This document shows, piece by piece, positions 9,511 to 21,100 of a stretch of DNA of 64,000 nt; positions within the stretch are counted from its first letter, which is position 1; every line of letters begins with the position of its first letter. Source of the stretch: Eleginops maclovinus (lineage: Eukaryota > Chordata > Actinopteri > Perciformes > Eleginopidae). Both the position numbers and the translations under genes were made by a program. The notes beneath the pieces are model-generated. The model searched no databases, was not told where the DNA came from, and worked only from the letters and a program-made list of their open reading frames with translations. The stretch is from the NCBI RefSeq assembly GCF_036324505.1, contig NC_086355.1:26222518-26286517 (forward strand), given 5' to 3'.

Positions 9511-11161
9511 CAACTTCATAAATGGATGAATAGAGGCATGGTTTGGCAAGGGACTTTATTTATTTTCCGTCGAATACATGAAGGACAGTAATCATCTTTC
9601 TCCACAGTTGGTTCCCCCCATAGACTGTAATATATACAGTCTATGGTTCCCCCACACAAAGGCTGTAATACCAGCTTTTACAAAGCGTGCACTCCGTCTG
9701 CAAGAAAAGGGCAAAACAAAAAAAAGAAATGCTTTAGGACAGTTGTACAATAAAAATATTACAGTAATCAACTTCAAGTGCTCCAAACTTGCCTGACCCA
9801 TTCGTCATGGGTGTCATGTTCGCCACTCACCCGACATAGCTCCGACAAATCATCTGCTGATTACAGATAGCCATGTTATTGGCTGGAATAAATAGCACTT
9901 GCATGACAATAACAACTGAAAACAAATTAGAACCGAACCCGTTTCCTTGATGAGCTGTTGGGCTATGTCCATTCGCAGATGACTGATCCCCTGCTCATCA
10001 AAGGGACCCGCCATCAGTTTCATCAACAATCGACAAAATAAGTCCATAATTACCAGTTTCCAGAGTGTTTGCTTGTATTTCTTGTACTTGTGGAAATGTA
10101 GGGCTGGACTGATGTGGGGATGGGTCAGTAAATGCGAATGGGGAACCAGTTTGCCATTTGTGCGGCACAAGTGGTGTTGGCTCTATGGCCGAGTTGGTCT
10201 ATATACTTTATGCAAGGTTTTACCCTTCTTTGACATTATGTCAGCACATTTTCCATCCATGCTGACGATTATAAATGGCCCGTCTAAACAGCTATATCTA
10301 TCTATATCTATATATATATATATACATATATATCCTTTGCCACCTAATTTGCTAATTGACTTCATCCAGTGATCAATTTCAATGTCTGTAGCATCCCCAG
10401 AAAGACGATGGTCGTACTCTTGGACTGATGTTACACGAATTTATTAAAATCCATCCACACCGTAAGAGCTGAGTGAAACACACAACAAACATCAATGCAA
10501 TATACATTTACAAATGACAACCCATTTACACATATAGGAATCAAAGTGCACAATACATACAAAACAAACAGCCTCAAAACCTTGAATCAAGTTATGTAGT
10601 TATTATGCTAGCAGCCGTCAAACAGTCAATCTAGTGTCAAAGAAAATAACAAACCATGAAATTAAACTACACATTCGTACCTTGTTCTCTCTCCAACTGA
10701 GGCGCTAAATCCTTATAGTATGGATTTATAGTATCTTCTTCACGGTTGTCCTGACATTTGCAACTGCATTTTTAACTGATGTTAAGACGAAGAAAATAAA
10801 GTGTTCATTCCCGTAACGCACAGCTCTGGCAGACAGCCTTTAGTTTGATGTCATTTTGTTCTTTGTTCACGCGCAGTAGGTGTTTTACGTTTTTAAGTAT
10901 TAAACCCTAATCGGAGAAGTAAAATAGAATATACATCTACGTGCGAACCGTCTCTTCACGTGTAGCCAACACTGCTGTTGCCGCCAGGATACTGTTGTCT
11001 TTTTCTTCCGCTAAAGGAATTTCAAAATAAAATCTCTTCTGCGTTTTACATGCCAAATAGGAAACCATATAGTTGTAATAAACTAAAACATGTGCAAATG
11101 TGTGCAGTACTTACAAATACAAATTAAACAAATTACAGTGAAATATGCAGTCATTTACAAT
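9511..11161 (-). other. Core of the long-arm transposon; degenerate minus-strand coding trace
   Basis: No intact gene. On the minus strand a trace reads YDHRLSGDATDIEIDHWMKS near 10420-10360, then GPFIIVSMDGKCADIMSKKG, and a separate 106-codon frame lies at 9850-10170. A TA/TC microsatellite (about 10290-10335) breaks the trace. I do not recognise the family; it may be a decayed transposase or chance. A near-perfect palindrome (CATAGACTGTA / TACAGTCTATG, 9618-9646) is of the type found in small fish MITEs. Confidence 0.35.
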
Positions 11162-11253
11162 GGCATTGTAACTGTTTTTCCCAATTGTTGGGAACAGCTA
11201 CAAGCAATTTGTCAATATGAAATTTTCAACTTGCTTTTTCAACGTCTGAACTG

Positions 11254-11325
11254 TAGCTCAGGCCATTAGCGGTAAGGCAGTGTTTTAATACCTTTTGAAA
11301 GCATGACTGGTTTCGTATCTCACAG
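11254..11325 (+). other. tRNA-like Pol III module (right arm, inner)
   Basis: TAGCTCAGGCCATTAGCGG resembles a box A/D-arm region, and GGTTTCGTATC at 11309-11319 resembles box B. Spacing suits a tRNA-derived promoter, but folding into a complete cloverleaf was not evident. Confidence 0.4.
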
Positions 11326-11609
11326 CGGCTATTTTCATAGCGTTTGATATGTGCTTTGTAGTGGTCACTATCTGCATTTTCTCAAGGCTAAAAAACAAAG
11401 CAAAATCCTTTCAGATGGCCATGCTTGTCTATTGTCCGTAACACATGGCTTTTGCGTTCGTTTTTGAGGCTTGCGTTGGCAGCGTCTGCCTGTGTCATAT
11501 TATGAATATCACCAGTTGGTTGGGGTTTATTTCATCCATGTTAAACGGTGATTTGTGAACAGCTGACAAGAGCTGACAAGATGTATATGGCTCAAGAAGA
11601 GTGTTGCTT

Positions 11610-11690
11610 GAGCTGGTCGGTGGCGTAATGAGTAACGATCATAGTTGAGACTCATATTTTCGGATTTACGGGTTCGAATCCCGTCAGTGG
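11610..11690 (+). other. tRNA-like Pol III module (right arm, outer)
   Basis: Box A-like TGGCGTAATGAGTAACG (11621-11637) and a perfect box B GGTTCGAATCC (11671-11681) within the T-arm ACGGG-TTCGAAT-CCCGT. The T-arm stem pairs fully; the acceptor stem does not. It is the inverted counterpart of 4000-4080. Confidence 0.55.
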
Positions 11691-11967
11691 AGTTGGAATA
11701 TTGTATATATATTTTCTATTTCTTGGCCAGCATACTTTGTGTTGTTGTCTGTAGGTGATCGCCACATGCGCATTTACAACTGGTGATGCTTACGTTTTTT
11801 TAAAATATATTTTCTGGTCACACTTCAGACACACACGTAAGGTGAAAAAGGCGAACCTGGCAACCACATATGATTCGGCCCGTACAGCATCATATGACGC
11901 TCAAGGAGTGGAAAACGTAAACACACTCAACCAGTTGAACCGGAATCCAGTTAAACTGGAACACCGG

Positions 11968-12143
11968 TGATAGTAATGGGGAACGTGAGATCCTTGGCAA
12001 ATAAAATGGACGAGCTCGGTGTGCTGACAAAGACCCAGTGGGAGTACCACGAGAGCAGCCTTATGTGTTTTACGGAGACGTGGCTGCACTCGCATATCCC
12101 GGACAACAGCATGGCTCTCCCCGGCTTCACGAGCGTTCAGGCA
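11968..12143 (+). mobile_element. L2/Maui-type LINE, segment 2 (endonuclease start)
   Basis: Begins in frame with the end of segment 1: V-I-V-MGNVRSLANKMDELGVL, then CFTETWLHSHIPDN and LPGFTSVQA, the N-terminal part of an APE-type endonuclease (the ETW motif contains the catalytic Glu). It ends where the ISL2EU-like element begins. Confidence 0.88.
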
Positions 12144-12315
12144 AGGCTACGAGCACAATGGAACTTCCGGCTAACTTCCGTGTGTTGCGTGTACGCTCGA
12201 CAACTTCCGGTAGGTCGTGTTGTTGTGGTGATTTCCCGGAGATGCTAGTTTCAAGTTGGTGAGTAATAGAGTAAAATGTAGTACAATGAGCGGATTTCGG
12301 ATAAAAGAGAGAAGG

Positions 12316-14215
12316 ATGTCGTATCAACGAGTCAAAAAGTCGGCCCTACATTGATGTGTACCCCTTTGTACAAATTCGTCTCGGTACAATAGTACTATTA
12401 GCTTCCATAGCTTTCCGGTTGATGTGTCTGTGCGAGCCGAATGGATGGTGAAGGTACGGCGGGACGACTTCATACCAAGCAAGGTTACTCGTATTTGCAG
12501 CAGGCATTTCATAAAGGACGATTTTGTTGTCAATCCGGGGAAATTGAGGAGGTTGAAGAAAGGGACCGTCCCTGCTTTTTTTGCTTGGAATAACTTTCAA
12601 GTACCAACACCGAGGGCGAGCATGTGGGAGCGGAGACCCAGAGCTGAGAGCCCTCCTCTTGTCGACCCAGAAGAAGAGATGGAGGTGGCTCCCCTCGCAC
12701 CGGATCATGATTATTGTTTAACTCAAACAACAGCTATGATCGCGGATCAGTTGGCCGAGGACATCCGATTTTATACCAGGTAAGTCGTAATTAAGGTTGG
12801 TTTGGATTGCAGAAAGCTGATACTGATATTATCATATGACACAGCACTTAAATACATGTCTTGTACCATATTAACTAGCCTGCTAATATCAGACTCTTTG
12901 AATCATGTAGCTGGTAGATGCTACTAGATGGTAGCCTACATTTTAACATTGATAGACTAAAAATCACACAGGTCCTATACTTGAGTGAAAGTAAAGATGG
13001 GCTACACATGGTTAAATATGTCTCCGGTAAAAGACCACCTTACAAGAGTATTTTAATTTAACCACAGTGCCACAAGAGTATTTTTCTTCAAGTGTCAAAT
13101 ATCAAAAGTAAAATTACTGTCATTTATGATTAATGATATGATTAGGCCGGAAAATGTACTACCTACAGCACTCAGTCAGATGTTTAGGCACAGCCATTCG
13201 TTAAGTCTTCTCTTCATGTAAATTAGTAGTAGTAAAAAGTAAGATAATTGACCTTGTGTAACTAAATTAGTCCACCATGACTAACAATGTTATTTTTTAG
13301 TATTTTGTTTGAAAGATTCCATTCTTATGACCACCTGATGGCATTCTGGAGGCTCATCAGCCAGCAACATCAAGGATGATCCGTGTGACAAGTGCCAAAG
13401 AAACATCGGTCTGTGTGGCAGAGAAGAAAACATCCCACAAATCAACCAAGTTGCTGCCAATAGATGAGCTATTTCTTTTTCTAAATTATTTATCAACTGG
13501 ATGCACACAGAGAGAGCTTGGGCACCAATTTCACATCCATCGAACAACAGCCAGCAGGATCATCACAACCTGGGCCAACTTTCTATACTGCATACTGGGA
13601 GCTGTGTGTATCTGGATGACCCCTGAGGAGATAAAAGCCAACTTACCTCCTGAGTTCAAGGAATATGCAGACACTCAGGTCATTGTTGACTGCACAGAGC
13701 TGCGGTGCCAAACTCCATCCTCACTTGTGCTACAGAGTGAGGTGTATTCACATTACAAATCGCACTGTACCTTCAAGGACATGATTGGCATGGCACCACA
13801 TGGTCCTCTGACATTTGTTTCTGCGCTCTATGGGGGCTCTGTCAGTGATCGTGAGCTTTTTAGACTGTCAGGCATCATACCTCTCCTCTCCCCTGACATG
13901 GCTGTGATGGTGGACAAGGGCTTCAGGGTGGACAATCTTGTGGCAGGAAAACTGCACAGGCCTGCCTTCCGCTCCAACAAGGAGCAAATGGCAGCACAGG
14001 ACGTCCTGGAGACACAGTCAATCGCATGGCTGCGAGTTCACGTCGAGAGGCTAATAAGGCATGTCAAAGAAAACAAACTTTTTGATACTGTAATCCCTTT
14101 GTCGATTTGTGGGAGCATTAACCAGCTTTTCACCGTAGCTTGCATCTTGTCCAATTACCAAAATGGACCTCTGGTTAAAGAATGGAGAAAACATAATTGC
14201 CAGGTAGAAATTTGA
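12316..14215 (+). pseudogene. THAP-domain DDE transposase (ISL2EU/Harbinger-like), broken
   Basis: Exon 1 (12316-12779) starts MSYQRVKKSALH and continues as a THAP zinc finger (CVPLC, then FHSFPVD, RICSRHF, GTVPAFF). A TGA stop at 12352-12354 lies just before the first zinc-binding Cys, where relatives have a codon. Donor GTAAGT follows 12779, and exon 2 begins at 13301 after TTTTTTAG. A one-base deletion near 13354 shifts the frame after HLMAFWRLI. The rest (from 13376) is open: a helix-turn-helix (STGCTQRELGHQF), then the DDE_Tnp_4 core with VIVDCTELR, MVDKGFRVDN and HVERLIRHVKENK as the probable D, D and E. In its family this protein cuts the element ends; two lesions make this copy inactive. 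Confidence 0.88.
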
Positions 14216-14559
14216 CTGTTTGCTTCATGGCTGTCTGCTCCTCTTTTATTTATTTGACAAACAATATACTGATTCACACCACAATTTTGTTTTGCCTTAC
14301 ATATACTGACTTGTATTTTAATTAAATTATTTATTTGAAATCTATATCAACTTTACTTCCCTTCATTTCCCTCAAGTGGTCCTCACACATATTGAATATT
14401 GGTTTAAAATCTAGCAATACATTGGTGTGTACACTTTAAGTGAAGTGGTCAATCCTAAACATTTTACAACTCCATAAATAAACTTAAAACAACCCACTTG
14501 AAGGCCTCACATTATAAGGAGAAATCAACCAGAACAAGACATTTCTAAGAATTCATTGT

Positions 14560-16884
14560 TTACTGATCATACAACAGATATTTATGTAGGTATGTGTAGA
14601 AAAAAAAGAAGTCTGCTCTCTCTCTTATTTTTTGTATCACATCACTGTCCCTGTATATTCTTTGAATCAGGGTGTCTTCCTCCGCAAACACCACAAAATC
14701 GCACCACTCCATCCCCGTTAGGAGCAGCTGACCCTGCACCTGCCAGTAGTAGCCATGACCTGGCTTCAATCCCAGGTTGCCGTCTTTCATTTTCAGATGT
14801 GGATAATCCACATAGCTTTTAATGTTTGGACATTTTATTTCCACAAGGCCGAATTCAGAACACTCTGTTGGGTCAAAGACAACCCCATCTGGGGATGTGC
14901 CTAACCAGGGTGTGTCAGGGTGTATAACAAAACCACAAGGGTAGTGGTTCACCCTCTTGAGCTGGCAATACTCCTCGATGGCATCATCTTCCATTTCGAG
15001 ACCCCTCTTCATTGCTGCTGTCTGACGGACCCCTTTGAGCAACCGGTCAGCCATCTTTTCTAAGGTGCAAGGTTTTGCATGGCATATTTCCCAAAAATGT
15101 GATGAGGTGAGTCTAGGTTTTCTCAGTCTATGCCAGTCTGTAGATGCACTTTGGCCCCTAGTGGCACCCTCTATGTTCTTAGCCATTTCCCAGGTAACCT
15201 CAAGTGACTTGAAGTGCAGCTGTTGATGCTTAGAGAAAACAGACATAAAGCACGATGTTTCCAGTCTGCAGCTAGCCAATGGCAAATCTGGACGTGGTGG
15301 AGCATCAGGGTGAGCAACAGAGCGACTTCTTGCCATGGGTTGTTGATATGAAAGAGGACTACCTACTTGTACCAAACCCAGTGCACAGTTCACCAGTGGC
15401 ACCTCACAGGTGATACCCATTGTACAAATGGTTGGTGCAGAAACAGGGGTGAACTCTTTGTAGATCTCTGACACTTTGAGAACAGACAGGTCCAGCAACT
15501 CTCCACTGGTGGCTTTGTACAGTGTGGACCTATATGAAAATTGGATAAACATCAGTAAGATACATCATGTAGCCTAATAACTAAACATAACAAAACTACA
15601 GTTTTCTTGATTGGTTGAGAAAAGTAGGCCTAACAAATTAATTAAAAGGCTACTAACTAGAAAACAAATTCTCACCTTACTCCCTCGGCCATGGTCCTCT
15701 GCTTTGGTTTGGCAGACATCATAGCCATCTTTTCGATGGGACCTGGTTTAATACCCTGTGAATATAGGTCACAAATAGCAGGGATGAGCTTATGATGTCG
15801 GTGGGTAGATGTAGTATTGTAATTATAGTTACATTATTCCGAGACTTGCCATGGTTCTTGGCTTGTGCCACTGTTGTTCACTCTCCGTACAGCTCAGCAC
15901 TGGTGGAACAACTGGAATGTCAAGCTGTGAATAATGTGCAGACTGGAAAAGTAGAGCCACACAATGGTTACACAACACTGATCCAGCTACACATGTACAG
16001 CTGTGATGGACCAGCTCTACAGGAATTGAATCCTTCAGCCCCACCTGTAGCAAGATGTAAAAAAAAAGGGATTAATAATCTTTTTCTTTAGATTTGTTCT
16101 GTGTTGATGTTGTCAGTGATACAGTCTATTTGATTTGCAGGTACACATATTATCCCCACTTAAAAATTGCAGTATACCTAGCTAGATTCCACAGGTTCAA
16201 ATAAACTTTTAGACATATCTTATGTATTTTACCTAGCTGGGATGTTCACCATACATGGGAAAGCAAACTATACTACACCACTGGTTGCTATCAGTGAAAA
16301 CACAGTAGTAACGTCAGCATACACTGGTAGATTATAACGTGAATTGGTTAACCTAGAGAGCAAAGAACCAAAATAACACGGTTAACCCAGGAACATGGGT
16401 AACTATCTTAACGCTACATTCATCCTACACTCAAACTGTGAGGTGGTTTTGACTTGTCCATTGACGGATGACATAACGCCCTCACACACACTACTCCTGT
16501 CACTGGATCTTTCCTGGACACTGAGGGGAAATACAACACCGAAATTAAAATACACACAACCAGTTGCTAATCGTATCAACATAACAACGTATTGAATAAC
16601 ACTTAAAGTATTTAGTACATTTACACGATTTGATTTAGAAGTATTTAGCTGCTAGATATTCAATGTAGCTCGCTTACGTTAACAGCTGAGCTGACAGCTG
16701 AGACGTTAGGTAACGCAAACAGCTTGACTTACCTTCAAAGTTGTGGATGTAACTTGATATGTACAGTTTAAATCCCTTTTCACGCTTACAACCAGGTGCA
16801 GGTGAACAGTGGTCGACAATCCTGTGGAAGGTCATTCACGTCAATCTTTGGGAGACCTTGTAGACACCGGGTGAAATATGCCAT
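14560..16884 (-). pseudogene. SWIM zinc finger and YqaJ-type nuclease protein (ISL2EU accessory gene)
   Basis: Four exons on the minus strand. Exon 1 (16884-16733) starts MAYFTRCLQGLPKIDVND and then shifts frame near 16830 before resuming as KREKGFKLYISSYIHNF; a GTAAGT donor follows. Exon 2 (16044-15850) holds a SWIM finger, CTCVAGSVLCNHC, and seems to end at a rare GC donor (ATG then GCAAGT). Exon 3 is 15755-15676. Exon 4 (15529-14560) carries the YqaJ fold with EMEDDAIEEYCQ, LGTSPDGVV, GLVEIKCP (the D...ExK nuclease signature) and YYWQVQGQLLLTG. Exons 2-4 join in frame. The protein converges on the transposase gene; its role in transposition is not established. Only the exon 1 frameshift breaks it. 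Confidence 0.82.
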
Positions 16885-16984
16885 CTTTTCACGATCAAAA
16901 CCAAAAACTGCAGTGAACCGGAAATGGGTACGCGTACACTCAAGGCGCCGGAAGTAGAACTCCTTAGTTACGTGCACGTAGCCT

Positions 16985-17985
16985 GAGCGGTAAGAACAAA
17001 GGAGGAGGCATTGCTCTGTATGTGAATGAAAGATGGTGTAATCCTGGACATGTTACTGTGAAGGAGCGTTTCCGTAGCCCGGACATTGAACTGTTAGCTG
17101 TTGGATTACGTCCTTACTACCGGCCCCGTGAATTTCACTACGCCATTGTTGTTGCTGTTTACATTCCTCCATCAGCTGATGCGGAGGTGGCTGGTGAGGT
17201 CATCCACTCCACTGTGGCAAAATTCCAAACACTACACCCAAATGCTTTCATCACCATCACTGGGGATTTTATTCATGCAAAACTGGACAAAACTCTACCT
17301 ACATTCACACAGTATATAAAATGCCCTACCAGAGACAACAACACTCTGGACCTTGTATATGCTAATATGCATACTGTGCCACTGCTCTCCCCGTCTGGGC
17401 AGATCAGACCACAACCTTGTCTTTTTGGCAACAAAATATGTCCCTCTTGTACAGAGGCAGCCTGTATCTACTCAGACAGTTAGGAAGTGGACCCCTGAGG
17501 CCAATGAGGCTCTACAGGACTGCTTCAAGACCACGGACTGGGATGTGTTTTGCGTGCCACATGGAGAGGACATCAACAACATGACCGACTGCATCACCAA
17601 TTACATCAACTTCTGTGAGCAAACAACATTACCAGCTACAACTGTACACTGCTTCCCGAACAATAAACCCTGGATTAGAAGTGACCTGAAACAGCTTTTA
17701 AACAATGAGAAGAGAGCATTCAAGTCTGGGGACAAATCATTGCTGAGGAGCATCCAGCACAACCTGAGGGACAAGCTGAGGAAGAGCAGGGATGCATAGG
17801 AAGAAGCTGGAGGCCAAGCTCCAGCAGAACAATAGCAAGGATGTGTGGACTGGAATGAAGGCCATCACAGGGTTCAAGGGGAGGGCTAACGAGCTGAACA
17901 CCTTCTTCAATAGGTTCAGCTCCCCGCCCCACTGATGCTGTCTCCTCTACTTCACACCTGACCTCCACCACTCATCCTGGCTTCA
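16985..17985 (+). mobile_element. L2/Maui-type LINE, segment 3 (endonuclease end, truncated)
   Basis: Continues segment 2 with GGGIALYVNERWCNPGHVTV, VVVAVYIPPSAD, GDFIHAKLDKTLPTFTQYIK and, after a frameshift near 17380-17400, LGRSDHNLVFL (the endonuclease SDH motif). It then runs through FPNNKPWIRSDLKQLLN and, after another shift near 17790, KDVWTGMKAITGFKG. The frame jumps abruptly to [13 protein letters not shown] and ends at a tetranucleotide array. The reverse transcriptase and 3' end are missing, so this old copy was truncated by deletion. Confidence 0.85.
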
Positions 17986-18001
17986 ACAAGCCCCCCCCCG
18001 C

Positions 18002-18002
<1 letters not shown>

Positions 18003-18034
<32 letters not shown>

Positions 18035-18126
18035 CATCTATCCATCTATCCATCTATCCATCTATCCATCTATCCATCTATCCATCTATCCATCTATCCA
18101 CCCATCCACCCATCCATCCATCCATC
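18003..18126. repeat. (CTAT)n / (CTATCCAT)n / (CATC)n microsatellite
   Basis: Tetranucleotide array that changes composition along its length and ends in CATCCATC, the 8-bp target duplicated by hAT copy A. It resumes at 21304. Confidence 0.95.
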
Positions 18127-21100
18127 CAGTGCTTAATTTGTAAATCATAAGGTGCCGGAACGCAAAGTACATGACAGCTCAGGGATGACGAGACGCGTAC
18201 AGGTCCCGGAACGTATACATAAAAGGTGCTGAAAACAACATGAAAATGTCCACTTGCAACGCTGTGGGACATACAAGCCTCGATTTCAAATAGTATCCAT
18301 GGTATAAATGTTATGACGATAATTTACAATTATTTTAGGATAGTACGCACAACGCACAACAACAACACATCACCACAGGTGGGACTTCAGTATACAGCCA
18401 GCAATCCATTTCTCAACAGGTTTAACGTGTAAAAAAAATATTTATTATTCAAAGATTGGCACGGCGGCCTATTAATAGACAGTATGTTTGCTCACCATAT
18501 TTAGTTGTTTAAAACACCCCACATCACGAGCATGTCCGGATTGTCCTCCATCTCTTTTTTTCTACTTTTACTGCGTGTGTCTGTGGCAGTTCTGTGTCCT
18601 TTGGCCACCCAGGACCTCACGTACGGGACTGGATTGAATTTAGCCAGGGGGGGTCCAACAAGATTTAGGAAGAGTAAAGATGACATGGTGGATGTGAGCA
18701 AAGAGCTACGGTTGGGAGTGCAAATCAAGTTCATTTGTGAAAATCCGCGCTCACATTCAGCACTTGCAATTGGAATGCTGTTGACAGCAACAAGTAACTC
18801 CATCAGCTCATCGGGGGGGTCTTTGCCATCTGAGTCTCTGTACCTTCTGTAGGCCCGTATGACTGCGCGCGGGTTGGCAATGTTGAAGCGCTGACACAGT
18901 GACTCGACCTCAGTCTCTCCATACAGCGCACCTGCGTCCTCGGGCCAGTATTGTGCGTAAAGCACCTTCAACTCCTCAATGAACTTGTTATATCCAGTTT
19001 TATCTGGCATCCGGCCTCCTTGAGATAACATACGGTCCTCCAAGTTCTTGGCCACAGTTAGAAACAACTGCTTGGGGTCGAGTGATCTGTCGCTTGATTT
19101 TCCTCCATTCAGCGTGATGCCATGGAAAGAGTTTTCCTCAATTCCCCTTTGGCTCAGTTCAGTGTAGCGACCTGGCCGATCCGACATGGCCTCAAGTACC
19201 CTGATTTCCCGACAAATTGACTTGTGTGCTGAAATGATGGTAATGTCTCGTTTTTGAAGCTCGACTGAGAGCTCAGATAATTCTTGCAATGCATCGCACA
19301 TTATGCCTAAATTGTTCACAAACGCATGCGAAGATAAGCGCATAGCAAGCCCACTGTATGTTTGCTTTGTGACACTGTTACGGGAGGGATCTTCTGATGC
19401 AGTTTTGAAATGCTTGTAAAGTGCTGGGTAGTTCTTCCACACTGCTTCAATGGTTCTAAAACTTGATGCCACCCATCTAGTGTCTAAAATACGACCTATT
19501 TTGCATAGCTGGACATCCAAGCTCTCAGCTGACTCTCTCAGCTCCATTCGATTTTTGTTAGATGTGCTATACAGTGCATATATCTTGTCCATCAATATTT
19601 TAAAGTGATTTATAGCACCCATCTCTTTCACTACGTCTGCGACTGCAAGCTCAAGCCTGTGGGCTGAGCAGTGCCACACAGTAATGTTGGGAAACATGGC
19701 CTGGAGCCGACTCGCCACTCCGCTTTTACGCCCTAACATAACCGAAGCACCATCACAAGTTACTCCAATGAGGGTCTTAGAGAGAAAATCCTGTGTCAAA
19801 TGCAGGCGCTCCAGAGCAGACAACAGTTTGTGGACAATACCTTGAGCAGTTAGATCATCTAGCTCTACGAGTTCAGTAAAAATGTTTGTAGGCTTGTCCA
19901 TATCGGGCAACTGAGCCCTAATGTATATTATCAAGCAGCTCTTTTTGCTTAAACTGGTTGACTCATCCAGCATTACACTGATTTTGGGAGTGCACTGTAC
20001 TATTTTTTCAAACTGTTTTCTTTTCATTTCTTCAGAAATATGTTTCTGTATGTTTCCACATGCAACATTGGAATGTAAAATTCTCCCCATATCGAGTCCA
20101 TTTAATTCTTGGCAATCAATCTCCTGTTCGAAGCCATATGCGGGACGGTGGCGTTTAGCCTCCTTGTACGCCGTGCGAAATACGCGAGCTGTAGTGGCCA
20201 TCTGTTCAGACTGACTATTAATTATAGATTGTCCTAAAGTGTCCACTTTTGCCTTTTCGAGAATGTTTGCTGCTGCTAGGTGAGCCTTGGTACGGGCATG
20301 TTCAAATACCTTTTTTCTAAGTGCGCGTTGCTGTTTTATAATATCTGAAGCAGATGAGGTTACTGTGCATAAAACCCACTCTTTTGCCAGTTTCATCCCC
20401 GACGTCTTCTCTGCCCCCAAAGTCCCCACCGCCTTACACGTTGTGCAACCCAAACCTGATTTTCCCCTAAAAAGCCAGGGATAGTAAGTCTGCTTCACTT
20501 TTAGCTGAGCTTCTGTCCAAGCAGTTGTGCATCCCATCCCTGACCTGTCGCTGGACGTCCCACACTCCTCTACGCTCTCCTCTCCTACTGACTCTTCCTG
20601 CTGTAAGCCTGATGTCGCGGTTCCACTTGCCTGCTCCAGCTGTTGTACCGGGCTAGTTGATGCCAGGGTACCCACCGGTTGCTGTTGATGGTCCACCTGG
20701 CCGACGGTAGCTGGCTCCTGCTCCGGCTGGCGGTGAACCTGACCCGCTGCTGACACGGTGCCAGCCTCCTGCCCGGGCTTGGCTAGCTGTCGGTTAGCTA
20801 GCTGGCTAGCTTGTTGCGGCGCTAACCTCCTCCTGGTTTTGACCATCAACATGACCGCTGCAGCTGCCCTCGTCGCTGCTTGTGGAGGCTTTTCTGACTC
20901 GTTCTGAAGTGTCTATTACCTCTTCCTTCTTTTTGAAGAAAGACAGTAAATTTAACTGTCTTTTTGACATGCTTGCATTTAATTAGTTTCTTCCTCTCTG
21001 CGAAGTGCTCCTCATGTGGCGAATTTCAAAAGTGAACGCGTTTGTCCATTGGTCCAGCTTTTCAGTGCGTCAACACAGATCTCCGACTCTTTCAAATCTT

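Larger units (their letters stand above)
3766..11963. mobile_element. DNA transposon with ~0.7-0.8 kb terminal inverted repeats carrying tRNA-like modules
   Basis: The ends read TGTCCCAGTTTAACTGG on the left and, reverse-complemented, TGTTCCAGTTTAACTGG on the right. Similarity continues inward for about 730-800 bp per arm. The flanks are CCGG at 3762-3765 and 11964-11967. Because the bases around them match, the duplication could also be read as the palindrome ACCGGT. The interrupted L2 reading frame rejoins exactly there. A 5.0-kb second transposon (4358-9371) sits inside the left arm. Without it the element is about 3.2 kb: two arms plus a 1.6-kb core with no intact protein. TGT...ACA termini with a 4-bp duplication recall Ginger-type elements, but no integrase is visible, so the superfamily is unassigned and the copy is probably non-autonomous. 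Confidence 0.8.
11162..11963 (-). repeat. Right long terminal inverted repeat
   Basis: Uninterrupted partner of the left arm (3766-4357 plus 9372-9510). Its continuity from the outer to the inner tRNA-like module proves that the 4358-9371 element is an insertion in the other arm. Confidence 0.8.
12144..16984. mobile_element. ISL2EU-type two-gene DNA transposon inserted in the L2 LINE
   Basis: Inverted termini start AGGCTACG on both sides and share an internal ACTTCCGG block. The element holds a plus-strand THAP-DDE transposase gene and a convergent minus-strand gene with SWIM and YqaJ nuclease domains. That gene pair is the known signature of ISL2EU elements. The flanks are L2 sequence (FTSVQA on the left, SGKNKGGGIALYVNERWCNP on the right). 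I could not define the target duplication with certainty. Confidence 0.85.

Noticed and set aside
3766..11963. Polinton/Maverick element (long inverted arms, possible 6-bp duplication)
   Set aside because: Termini do not look like the Polinton type, and no polymerase, integrase, ATPase or capsid genes are present.
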